From Phycisphaerales bacterium (GTDB taxonomy: Bacteria > Planctomycetota > Phycisphaerae > Phycisphaerales > UBA1924), in NCBI GenBank assembly GCA_023382935.1, contig JAHDXL010000005.1, positions 393,818 to 457,817 of the forward strand: DNA of 64,000 nucleotides, read 5' to 3'. A model generated the notes under the pieces. It was not told where the DNA came from. It did not search any database and saw only the letters and a list, made by a program, of their open reading frames with translations. How positions within the stretch are numbered: the stretch's first letter is position 1; every line of letters begins with the position of its first letter. Of the stretch, positions 44,065 through 51,798 are shown one piece after another. Made by a program: the position numbers and the translations under genes.

Positions 44065-46409
44065 CCTAGCCCCGCCGGTTTGCGCATATTGCAACCCTTG
44101 CAGAGGTCGTGCTCGCGGTACGTCTCGCGTAGCAAGCGGTATTCCGGGCTGTTCCAGATCTCCATGAGTGCCTTGTCGGTGAGGTTGCCGAACTCGCCGA
44201 GCGTGCGACGCTGCGCGTCTGGAGCACAGCACGGATTGAAGCGGCCCTCGGCGCTGACCCAGGCTTCCTCGCCCAGGAAGGGACAAGGACCACCTGGTGC
44301 GATGTCTTCGCGGTGGGTTGGGTCGAGTCGATGGATGTTCTCCAGCAGCACGTGCCGCCCGTTCGGGAGGGGATTCTCGGCCGCGGCCTTCTCAGTGGCC
44401 TCCACAATCCGGTTCCAACGCTCGACCGATTCCAGCGAGCGTCGCATCGAGAGGCCTTGAATCTGCGTGAAATGCGCCCAGAGGTGGTGCCCCTTGACGC
44501 GGTCCACGCCGAGCGACGCTGCGAGCCTCACGAGGTCGGGCAACTCCGCCACATTGTTGTCGAGAAAAGTGGTCTGGAACGTGACCCTGCAGCGGTTACC
44601 GCCGGAGGCGGCGTGTGCATCTCGAACGGCCACGAACTCCCGCACGTTGGCCAGCACGTGCTCGAGCTTCGTGCCGAGCATGATGGCCTCTTGCGTGGCC
44701 GCACTCGCGCCGTTGATCGAGACCTTGACGTCCGAGCAAATTGGGACGAGCCGCTCGGCCCATCCTCTCGCACCACGTTTCGGGAACGTGCCGTTTGTCG
44801 TCAGGTTCATCTGTACGCCGAACTCTCGGCACAGGTCGATGAACTCATCGAAGTGCTCGTACAGGAGAGGCTCGCCCATAGTGCTCGGAATGACCTCCCG
44901 CAGGCGCGTTCCCCTACAACTCTCAAGCACTCGCTTCACCATCGCGATGTCCATACGACGGCGGGGATTACCGGCGGCCCGCCGCTGGACCTGCAGCGTG
45001 CTGTGGGGCGAGTGCTCCTCGCACATCACGCAGCGCAGGTTGCAGTCGTCGGGGTTGGTATCGAACGTGATGCGCCACGGCCCGGGTTTAGTCTCGACGG
45101 TCGATACGGGCTTGTGCCGGAGGAGTTCCCGGTACACGCCCTCGACCGCCAGCGCGTGCTCCTGCATGGAGGGGACGTCACCCGATGCCGAATACAGGTA
45201 GCCGCGCGCTCCCAGGCGAGCGGCGAGGCGCGGGTCGTCAACCAGCCGTTGCATCTGCTCGGCCAAGGCACGGCGGTCGCGGTGCTTGAACAGAAGCCCG
45301 TTGACCTCGTGCCGGACGTACTCGGCCATGCCACCTACATCCGCGGTCACCACCGGCACCCGCGCCTGCTGGGCCTCGTGAATGACGAGCGGCGAGTTCT
45401 CCTCCCAGATGGAGGGCACCACAATGGCGTCCACGCGGTTGAACACGTCCCCCATGATCCGCTCGTTCTGGTACTCGCCGAGCCACTGGATGCGATCGCC
45501 CGCATGATTGGGCAGGCTGGCGGCAATGCGACGAAGAGAAGACGTGTACGGATCGCGCGGGCGTCCCCAGATGCGAAGGATTGGCTCGCCCTGAAGCTGC
45601 GAGAACGCGTCCAGAAGATGGTGGATGCCCTTCGCTGGGATGTGCGTGCCGATGTAGCCGAACACAAACCTCGGCTCCGAAACTCTCGACCGTCCGGCCA
45701 ACCGCGCGAGGTCGAAGCCGTAATCCAGGAACGAGAGCTTGCTCTCCGGAAGCCCAAACTCGTCGCTGAACCGGGCCAGCAAATGCCGCGACGGCGCGAT
45801 AAAGCGGTCCACATGTGCCGCCATCTCGCGGACATTGGCCATTCGCTCCGCGACCCACGCTGTCCAGCGGGCTACGTCCGCCTCGTAATGCTCCTGGCCG
45901 CCCGAAAAGTACAACGAGTAGCATCGCTCGGCGCACTTGCGATCCTGCTGCCCGTCGCACAGCGGGAATGGCTCCTGCCCGCTCTCCGCTGAACGCTGGA
46001 TGAACTGCCCGCGTGGACACATGAGCCAGTAATCGTGCAAGGTGTACACGAGGGGCAGACCGCGCTCTCGGATCGTCCGGAGCATCGTCGTCGATAGATG
46101 GGAGACGTGATTCACATGAACGACGTCCGGCGGAAACTCGTCCAGGAGCCTGCGTAGTTCCGTGTCGATGCCGTCGTGCCTGTAGCGATCACGAGCCATC
46201 GCGTTGTTGACGACCCGAAGTTCAACGCGGCGGTCGCCTGGGTCGGGCTCATCGACCGATGCGTACTGGGTGAGGAAGGGGTCTTCCTGCCGAGTGAAGA
46301 CGCGCACTTCGTGCCGGTCGGCAAGAGCACGCGCCAGGGACTGGGTGTAGACCTCGGATCCGGCGTTGTACCGCGGCGGGTAGCCGTGGATGATGAGCAG
46401 GACTCGCAT
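44061..46409 (-). CDS. glycosyltransferase (GT4) fused to radical SAM/SPASM enzyme
   Basis: This gives 782 residues from the ATG at 46409 (MRVLLIIHGYPPRYNAGSE). Residues 1 to about 400 are a GT-B glycosyltransferase of family 4: N-domain start with GSEVYTQSLARAL, FGYIGTHIPAKGIHHLL, and an EX7E motif in EENSPLVIHEA. From about 420 a radical SAM domain has C456, C460, C463 (CNLRCVMC), GEPLLYEHF and NLTTNGTFPK. A SPASM-like end has CPFLG, NPCCAP and LCKGCNM. It may sugar-transfer and then modify the same molecule. It leads the operon. Confidence 0.88.
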   Translation of the reverse strand: MRVLLIIHGYPPRYNAGSEVYTQSLARALADRHEVRVFTRQEDPFLTQYASVDEPDPGDRRVELRVVNNAMARDRYRHDGIDTELRRLLDEFPPDVVHVNHVSHLSTTMLRTIRERGLPLVYTLHDYWLMCPRGQFIQRSAESGQEPFPLCDGQQDRKCAERCYSLYFSGGQEHYEADVARWTAWVAERMANVREMAAHVDRFIAPSRHLLARFSDEFGLPESKLSFLDYGFDLARLAGRSRVSEPRFVFGYIGTHIPAKGIHHLLDAFSQLQGEPILRIWGRPRDPYTSSLRRIAASLPNHAGDRIQWLGEYQNERIMGDVFNRVDAIVVPSIWEENSPLVIHEAQQARVPVVTADVGGMAEYVRHEVNGLLFKHRDRRALAEQMQRLVDDPRLAARLGARGYLYSASGDVPSMQEHALAVEGVYRELLRHKPVSTVETKPGPWRITFDTNPDDCNLRCVMCEEHSPHSTLQVQRRAAGNPRRRMDIAMVKRVLESCRGTRLREVIPSTMGEPLLYEHFDEFIDLCREFGVQMNLTTNGTFPKRGARGWAERLVPICSDVKVSINGASAATQEAIMLGTKLEHVLANVREFVAVRDAHAASGGNRCRVTFQTTFLDNNVAELPDLVRLAASLGVDRVKGHHLWAHFTQIQGLSMRRSLESVERWNRIVEATEKAAAENPLPNGRHVLLENIHRLDPTHREDIAPGGPCPFLGEEAWVSAEGRFNPCCAPDAQRRTLGEFGNLTDKALMEIWNSPEYRLLRETYREHDLCKGCNMRKPAGLG

Positions 46410-46482
46410 GGGCGGCCATTGTAAACCAGAATCCCTTGGCGATACCCAGTTTGGAATGACCTTCCCCGCCACGATCGGAACC

Positions 46483-46735
46483 GTTTGCGTAGATGGTGGT
46501 TGACGCCCCGCTGGCGGGCGGCCCGACCCCATCGCTGACCCGCCCCTCGGGCGGGCCAACGCACGGATGCACCCATGCCGATCGACCTCGACGAGGGGAC
46601 CGATCGCGATGACCTCGCGCCCGCCCACCCGCTCACACCGAGCCAGCGACTCGCGGCCATCGCCGAGATCCTAGCCGATGGCGTCCGCCGCCGGCGCGAC
46701 GATTCACGCCGCATGGGCGAGTTCGGGCCGCATCG
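46483..46735 (+). repeat. direct repeat, copy B
   Basis: It starts TTTGCGTAGATGGTGGTTG, then GC-rich inverted repeats (CCGCTGGCGGG; GACCCGCCC/GGGCGGGCC) and a small gene at 46575. It is homologous to copy A at 41489 and in the same orientation, 5.0 kb away. A 16-bp piece of the start recurs at 53601. It overlaps the divergent promoter region of the glycosyltransferase gene. Confidence 0.7.
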
Positions 46736-46805
46736 AGAAAGAGAGGGGGATGGACTTGAACCCTCGGGGCCGGTCCGCCTTGATCGTCCGCTCCAGGGCG
46801 GTTGA
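46575..46805 (+). CDS. small conserved-looking protein upstream of recombinase operon
   Basis: This gives 76 residues, starting MPIDLDEGTDRDDLAPAHPL, with a middle helix (SQRLAAIAEILADGVRRRR). A paralogue begins at 41582. No family is recognised. The C-terminal third overlaps an antisense tRNA-like stretch, so the real end may be earlier. It precedes the DUF2924/recombinase operon by 24 bp. It could be an accessory factor or an artefact of a conserved leader. Confidence 0.45.
   Translation: MPIDLDEGTDRDDLAPAHPLTPSQRLAAIAEILADGVRRRRDDSRRMGEFGPHREREGDGLEPSGPVRLDRPLQGG
46741..46765 (-). other. tRNA 3'-end-like segment (possible attachment site)
   Basis: On the minus strand GAGGG-TTCAAGT-CCATC forms a T arm with one mismatch, followed by CCCCTCT and C, as in the 3' end of a tRNA. 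No matching 5' half or anticodon arm is found. Such fragments are left by integrative elements at tRNA sites, so it is a candidate attachment site beside the recombinase genes. Confidence 0.4.
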
Positions 46806-46829
46806 CGCCTTGCGAACCGGAGAGTCCCG

Positions 46830-47357
46830 ATGTCCCAGCATCCCCCCACGCTCGATGATCCCAGCGCCGCGGCCAAGGCTCTCGCCAAACTGACCGTTGC
46901 CGAACTGCGGCACCGCTACGCCGAGGTGTTTGGCGAGCTGACGCGATCGAACCACAAGCAGCACCTGATCAAGCGGATCGTCTGGCGGGTGCAGGCGCTC
47001 CGCGAGGGCGGGCTGACGGAGCGGGCACGCCGGCGAGCGGTGGAGCTGGCGGACGAGGCCGAGATCCGCCTGACCGCCCCCCGGGCCCGCGCAAACGGCC
47101 CAGGCACGGTGGTCGCGGCGGCGTTCGAGGCCGGGCGATCCTCGTCGTTTCCGAAACCCGGGGCCGTGATCCGCCGCGAGTACAAGGGGCGGCCGGTCGT
47201 CGTGCGCGTGCTGCCGCGGGGGTTCGAGTATGAGGGCGAGGTGTACCGCTCGCTGACGGCGATCGCCCGGAAGATCACGGGCGCGCACTGGAACGGGGTG
47301 AGTTTCTTCGGCCTGCCGTCGGCACGCGGGAAGAAGTCGGCGGAGGTTGACGCATGA
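46830..47357 (+). CDS. DUF2924 family protein
   Basis: This gives 175 residues from the ATG at 46830 (GGAGAG upstream). The N-half (about 15-60, LTVAELRHRYAEVFGEL, HLIKRIVWRVQAL) is helical. The C-half (GAVIRREYKGRPVVVRVL, FEYEGEVYRSLTAIARKITG, WNGVSFFGL) is a compact beta domain typical of DUF2924. This family is regularly encoded just before large serine recombinases and probably assists them. It overlaps the recombinase start by 4 bp. Confidence 0.9.
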   Translation: MSQHPPTLDDPSAAAKALAKLTVAELRHRYAEVFGELTRSNHKQHLIKRIVWRVQALREGGLTERARRRAVELADEAEIRLTAPRARANGPGTVVAAAFEAGRSSSFPKPGAVIRREYKGRPVVVRVLPRGFEYEGEVYRSLTAIARKITGAHWNGVSFFGLPSARGKKSAEVDA

Positions 47358-48919
47358 CCAAGCGAGCGGATGCCAAGCCGAAAACGCAGGTGCGGTGCGC
47401 GATCTACACGCGCAAGAGCACGGAGGAGGGGCTCGAGCAGGAGTTCAACTCGCTCGACGCGCAGCGCGAGAGTGCGGAGGCGTACATCGCCAGTCAGAAG
47501 GGCGAGGGCTGGGTCGCGCTCCCCGATCGTTATGACGACGGGGGCTTTACGGGCGGGAACATGGAGCGCCCCGCCGTCAAGCGGCTGATGGCCGACATCG
47601 AGGCGGGTAAGGTGGACTGCGTGGTGGTCTACAAGGTGGACCGGCTGAGCCGCTCCCTCATCGACTTCGCTCGCATGATGGAGGTCTTCGAACGGAAGAA
47701 GATCTCGTTCGTCTCGGTGACGCAGCAGTTCAACACCACGCAGTCGATGGGGCGTCTCACGCTGAACATCCTGCTGTCGTTCGCGCAGTTCGAGCGGGAG
47801 ATCATCTCCGAGCGCACCCGGGACAAGATCGCCGCCGCCCGGCGCAAGGGCAAGTGGTCGGGCGGACGCTCGATCCTCGGGTACGACGTGGACCCGGTGA
47901 CCAAGAAGCTCGTGGTGAACCGCGACGAAGCGGACCAGGTCCGCGAGATCTTCCGGATGTACCTCGCAAGGGGGTCGCTGCTGGACGTGTGCCGCGAGCT
48001 CAATCGTCTGGGCCTGAAGACCAAGGTCGTGAAGTCCCGCAAGGGCCACACCTACGGCGGGCGCGAGTGGGACAAGGCGGCTGTGCTGAAGGTTCTCGCC
48101 AACGTCCTGTACCGCGGACGCGTGCGGTACAAAACCGAGACGTACCCGGGCGAGCACGAGGGGATCGTGCCGGAGGACCTGTGGACGAAGGTCCACCAGC
48201 GGCTCCGAGCGAACGGACGCTCCGGCGGCATGCACGTCCGCAACAAGTACGGCGCGCTGCTGAAGGGGCTGATCCACTGCGGGCCGTGCGGGCTGACGAT
48301 GGGACACACCACGTCGATCAAGGGCGGCTCGCGGGTGTACCGCTACTACGTCTGCTACAAGGCGCAGAAGCAGGGATGGGACACGTGCCCGTGCCGCTCG
48401 CTGCCAGCGGAGCAGATCGAGGGCTTTGTGGTCGAGCAGATCAAGCGGATCGGGAAGGACTCGGAGTTGTTGTCGCTCACGCTGGCCAAGTGCCGCGAGC
48501 AGATGGCGGAGCAGCGCCTGGCGGCCGAGGAAGAACTGGCGGGCGTCGAGCGGGAACTGGCCCGCCTCCACGCGGACCTTGGCCGCACGGCGGGCGACGC
48601 CGCCCGGGACGCTCACGCTGCGGCGCGGCTGGCGGACCTCCACCAGAAGGTTCAGGCGGCCGAAGACCGAGCGGCCGCACTCCGGCGCGAAATCACGGAC
48701 GCCGACGCCGCCCAAATCACGAAGGCCGAGGTCGATGCCGCGCTCGGGGACTTTGACGGGGTCTGGTCGCGGTTGTCTCCGAAGGAGCAGGCCAAGCTCA
48801 TGCGGATGTTGGTCCTGCGCGTGGACTACGACGCGACGAAGGGGTCGATCTCGATCACGTTCCACCCGCTGGGGCTGCGGTCGATCGGGCAGCGAAGCGC
48901 TGAGGAGGAAGCGGCATGA
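47354..48919 (+). CDS. large serine recombinase
   Basis: This gives 521 residues. The resolvase domain (about 13-150) begins AIYTRKSTEEGLEQEFNSLDAQ with catalytic S22 and has DRLSRSL and later ERTRDKIAAARRKGKW. A recombinase domain (about 165-265) follows, then a zinc-ribbon (CGPCGL to CPCRS) and a coiled coil. It cuts and rejoins DNA at attachment sites and probably moves this island. ATGA overlaps link it to DUF2924 before and the HTH gene after. Confidence 0.95.
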   Translation: MTKRADAKPKTQVRCAIYTRKSTEEGLEQEFNSLDAQRESAEAYIASQKGEGWVALPDRYDDGGFTGGNMERPAVKRLMADIEAGKVDCVVVYKVDRLSRSLIDFARMMEVFERKKISFVSVTQQFNTTQSMGRLTLNILLSFAQFEREIISERTRDKIAAARRKGKWSGGRSILGYDVDPVTKKLVVNRDEADQVREIFRMYLARGSLLDVCRELNRLGLKTKVVKSRKGHTYGGREWDKAAVLKVLANVLYRGRVRYKTETYPGEHEGIVPEDLWTKVHQRLRANGRSGGMHVRNKYGALLKGLIHCGPCGLTMGHTTSIKGGSRVYRYYVCYKAQKQGWDTCPCRSLPAEQIEGFVVEQIKRIGKDSELLSLTLAKCREQMAEQRLAAEEELAGVERELARLHADLGRTAGDAARDAHAAARLADLHQKVQAAEDRAAALRREITDADAAQITKAEVDAALGDFDGVWSRLSPKEQAKLMRMLVLRVDYDATKGSISITFHPLGLRSIGQRSAEEEAA

Positions 48920-49344
48920 ACGACGGCCTCACCATCGACTTCAAGGTCCACGTCACCACCGGCCAGTTCGGGTCGCGCGTGCTTCACGCGGGGGAGCGAG
49001 CAACGCCGCCGGAAGTGCCCGCGGGGCGCGTGCCACGCATCTCGAAGTTGATGGCGCTGGCGATCCGCTTCGAGGACCTCGTTCGAAGCGGCGAGGTGGC
49101 GGACTTCGCCGATATCGCCGAGCTCGGCCAGGTCACCCGGGCGCGGGTGAGCCAGATCGTGAACCTGCTCAACCTCGCGCCGGACATCCAGGAGGCGATC
49201 CTGTTCCTGCCGCTGGTGGCTGGAGAGCGGGAGGCGGTTTCCGAACGAGCGGTTCGGCACATCGCGGCGGAGCCCGATTGGGCAAGGCAGCGGGCGGCGT
49301 GGCGCTCAATCGCGGGCGCTACAGCAGGTGTTCGAACTCGCTGA
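48916..49344 (+). CDS. HTH protein of the recombinase operon
   Basis: This gives 142 residues. Residues about 65-110 (DFADIAELGQVTRARVSQIVNLLNLAPDIQEAIL) form a ParB-like helix-turn-helix. It may bind the island's DNA with the recombinase or regulate it. Its ATG overlaps the recombinase stop by 4 bp. Its end overlaps the convergent PIN gene by 26 bp. Confidence 0.75.
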   Translation: MNDGLTIDFKVHVTTGQFGSRVLHAGERATPPEVPAGRVPRISKLMALAIRFEDLVRSGEVADFADIAELGQVTRARVSQIVNLLNLAPDIQEAILFLPLVAGEREAVSERAVRHIAAEPDWARQRAAWRSIAGATAGVRTR

Positions 49345-49888
49345 GCCGAGAGACCGTGTCCGGGAGACGTTGTGCGGCGAGCGCGTCGAGGTACTCCTCG
49401 ACGGACTTCGGCGGGTTCTTCAGCGCTTCCCTGTGCCGCTTCGCCGTCGCGCACACCGGACCCGGCGCGAGATCGATCAGGTGCGAGATGAACTCGTCGG
49501 GGTGCTGGGCCTCGATGCCGAACCCCGCGAGGTACGGGTTGGGGAAGTCCTTCAGGTTGTAGGTCACGATCACGTCGGCGCGGGCTCGGATCGCAGCGGC
49601 GACGACGTGGCGGTCGTCGGGGTCGGGGAGCGCCAGGCCTTCGATGATCGGCTCGTACCCGACCACAAGGCAGTCTCGGACGTGGGCGTTCATGAGATCC
49701 CGCGTCCGCTCGAGCTGGCCGCGCGACAGGTCGTGCCGATCTTCGAGCACCTTGCGCATCCACTCTTCGTGGATGCGGTCGGTCCAGCGTGCGCGGAACA
49801 GGTCGGTCAGCGCGAGGCGCATGAGCAAATCCCGGAGCGGAGCCGGGTACAGCACGCAGGAGTCGTAGAGTGCTGTGAAGGTCGCCAT
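49319..49888 (-). CDS. PIN-domain protein (VapC-like toxin)
   Basis: This gives 189 residues. The metal-binding acids are D9 (ALYDS), E41/E42, D91/D92 (DPDDRHVVAAAIRARADVIVT) and D114 (NLKDFP). This is the PIN ribonuclease set. The stretch after 120 is a helical C-terminal extension. It is encoded downstream of a HTH gene 40 bp away in the same direction, so the pair is likely a toxin-antitoxin module cutting RNA. The toxin comes second, as usual. Confidence 0.88.
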   Translation of the reverse strand: MATFTALYDSCVLYPAPLRDLLMRLALTDLFRARWTDRIHEEWMRKVLEDRHDLSRGQLERTRDLMNAHVRDCLVVGYEPIIEGLALPDPDDRHVVAAAIRARADVIVTYNLKDFPNPYLAGFGIEAQHPDEFISHLIDLAPGPVCATAKRHREALKNPPKSVEEYLDALAAQRLPDTVSRLSEFEHLL

Positions 49889-49928
49889 CGCGCCGTCGCA
49901 TCCTTGCCGAGGGTGGGGGGCCGGCGCG

Positions 49929-50396
49929 TCAGTATCCCATGCCGAGTTCCTGCGCCTGCTTCGTCAGCTCGTCGAGGGCGTCGTGGCGCTTGGCGTCCAT
50001 CGCGTCCTTGTATCGCATGAGCTCGACGAAGAGCACACGCCGGTGGGTGCCGACCTTGCGGTACTGGAGCTTCCCGGCGTCGAGCTCCTTGACGAGGAAC
50101 GGGCGCGACACGCCGAGGAGGTCGGCGGCCTGCTGTGTGGTCAGTTCGGCATGGATCGGCATGAGGGTGACGGCGTTGCCTTCGGCCATCTGCGTGAGCA
50201 GGTGGACCAGCAGCTGGACGGCGGCGGCGGGGAGCAGGATGTCGGGGCCGTCGCCGTCGGCAATCCGGACTTGCAGATCCTGCTTGGTGTACGGCGAGAG
50301 CCTCCGGCTGGACTCCCGAGCCAGCCGGACGTCGTGGTCGGTCGGGGCGACCGGACCGATCCGGGCGTGTCGGGGTGGCAGGGCGGTAGTCGACAT
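49929..50396 (-). CDS. HTH (excisionase/MerR-like) antitoxin of the PIN pair
   Basis: This gives 155 residues. The N-half (about 30-70) has weak helices and the C-half (about 85-135) has TTQQAADLLGVSRPFLVKEL with a winged turn, and HRRVLFVELMRY. It would bind its own promoter and neutralise the PIN toxin. An imperfect palindrome lies 21 bp upstream of its start. Confidence 0.8.
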   Translation of the reverse strand: MSTTALPPRHARIGPVAPTDHDVRLARESSRRLSPYTKQDLQVRIADGDGPDILLPAAAVQLLVHLLTQMAEGNAVTLMPIHAELTTQQAADLLGVSRPFLVKELDAGKLQYRKVGTHRRVLFVELMRYKDAMDAKRHDALDELTKQAQELGMGY

Positions 50397-50416
50397 GGGG
50401 GTGGTCCTCTCCTAGT

Positions 50417-50436
50417 AGACAGTGTATCGACTATCT
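50417..50436 (-). promoter_or_regulatory. probable operator of the PIN/HTH pair
   Basis: AGACAGT-GTATCG-ACTATCT is an inverted repeat with one mismatch at each arm. GGAGAGG, the likely ribosome site, lies between it and the ATG at 50396. GATACA or GTATCG overlaps a possible -10 box, so binding would repress. Confidence 0.5.
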
Positions 50437-50601
50437 GCAATAATCGCAACCAGTGAAATCTACGAAACCTGACTGGGTTCGGTTCGGTCGAGGTGGAAAA
50501 GGCCTTCATTCCCGTTGCGGATCGCTGTTCTCGGCCCTTGAGCAGGCGAAGGAGCACCACATCTCGGGCCGGCAGACCCGAGCGACCCCAGGAGTTGAGC
50601 G

Positions 50602-51798
50602 ATGGCAGACCCCTTCCGTCCACGGTTCCTCACGCCCTCCATCCTCCGCGACATCGGCAGGCCGGGCCTGTTCCGCGTGTTGGAGCCGTACCTCGAGTGG
50701 ATTGCCGCTCAGGGCCTGAAGATCCGACGCGAGCAGGACCTCGATGACGAGGCGTTGGATCGCCTTTCGCTTGTCGTCATGGCGGGGACGAACTTGCCGC
50801 CGGGTCTGCCCGAGATGCTGGTGCTTCTGGGCGACGTCTCCAGGCCGGAGATGCACGATCGCCTCGTCGCCCTCGCCGGGCGCGCGAAACTCAAGGCGGA
50901 CCCGAAGGACCCGACCGCCGACCTCGCGGTTCGCATCTTCCTGAAGGCGCGCAACCTGCTCGAGGATCTCCACGTCGAGCTGGCCTCGCTTCGGCCGCGG
51001 AGGATCTGCCGCTACCTCGCGGTGAAGAAGGCGATCCCCGCCGTGCCGAAGGACTGGAAGAAGCGATGCACGCTGGTTGAACGGAGTCTCCGCAAGGACT
51101 TCGACAAGCGTCTCCGTGGCACCGGCACGAAGGTGCATCCATTTGCAGAAGGGAGTGGATTCCGGCTGATGATCCGCCGCGGCGACACGCTCAGGACACA
51201 GCCGGTGATTGACGACAAGGACGAGTCGCGCCGGTTGGTGCTGCGGCCGGAGTTGTACGACGTCGTCCGCTACGACACGCGCCACGGCGATCTGCTGGTC
51301 AACGCCCGCGCGCAGGCCGACGTGCGGGCGTACTGCCACTACGTCGGCTTGCACATCTTCGGCAACCAGGCCCTGTTCGACTCCTTTGAGCCTCCGCCGC
51401 GATACTCGCTCGAGCCGATCCGCGCGATCGGCGAAGCCGTTCTTGACCGGGGCGCTTTCGAAGAGATCGACGAAGTGAGCCTGGTTACGCTCGACCTCGT
51501 GCATCCGGCGCTCGACCATGTCGAGGTGCGCCTGGGACCGGACGATGTGTTCACGGCGCTTCAGCTGGTCGGGAATCGCATCGACGATTCGGCGGTGATG
51601 AAGCGGGCCAAGTTCGGCTTCAAACTCGCCGGCGAGAAGCGCACGAGGTCGGTGGTCATCGAACCGCCGATCAAGGCGACCTACGAGCACGACGATGCGG
51701 CCGAGGTCATCGAACTGTTCCTGGAGGAGCGGAGACTCCTTCTGCCGCGAACGGAGTCAATGAATGCCGCCGCCCAGACGCTCTTTGCTGTGTCTTGA
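50602..51798 (+). CDS. protein of unknown function, first of a two-gene module
   Basis: This gives 398 residues from the ATG at 50602, after GGAGTTGAGCG. The N-third is mixed (FRPRFLTPSILRDIGRPGLFRVLEPYL), then LPPGLPEMLVLLGDVSRPEMHDRLVAL and RLMIRRGDTLRTQPV. The C-third is helix/strand-like and ends in AAQTLFAVS. I recognise no family, signal peptide, membrane helix or enzyme motif. It overlaps the next gene by 35 bp, so the two act together. It lies after the toxin-antitoxin pair in the recombinase island. A defence or cargo role is only a guess. Confidence 0.7.
   Translation: MADPFRPRFLTPSILRDIGRPGLFRVLEPYLEWIAAQGLKIRREQDLDDEALDRLSLVVMAGTNLPPGLPEMLVLLGDVSRPEMHDRLVALAGRAKLKADPKDPTADLAVRIFLKARNLLEDLHVELASLRPRRICRYLAVKKAIPAVPKDWKKRCTLVERSLRKDFDKRLRGTGTKVHPFAEGSGFRLMIRRGDTLRTQPVIDDKDESRRLVLRPELYDVVRYDTRHGDLLVNARAQADVRAYCHYVGLHIFGNQALFDSFEPPPRYSLEPIRAIGEAVLDRGAFEEIDEVSLVTLDLVHPALDHVEVRLGPDDVFTALQLVGNRIDDSAVMKRAKFGFKLAGEKRTRSVVIEPPIKATYEHDDAAEVIELFLEERRLLLPRTESMNAAAQTLFAVS

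Noticed and set aside
46741..46830. A complete tRNA-Ser on the minus strand.
   Set aside because: Only the T arm and acceptor 3' side fit; there is no anticodon arm or 5' acceptor strand.
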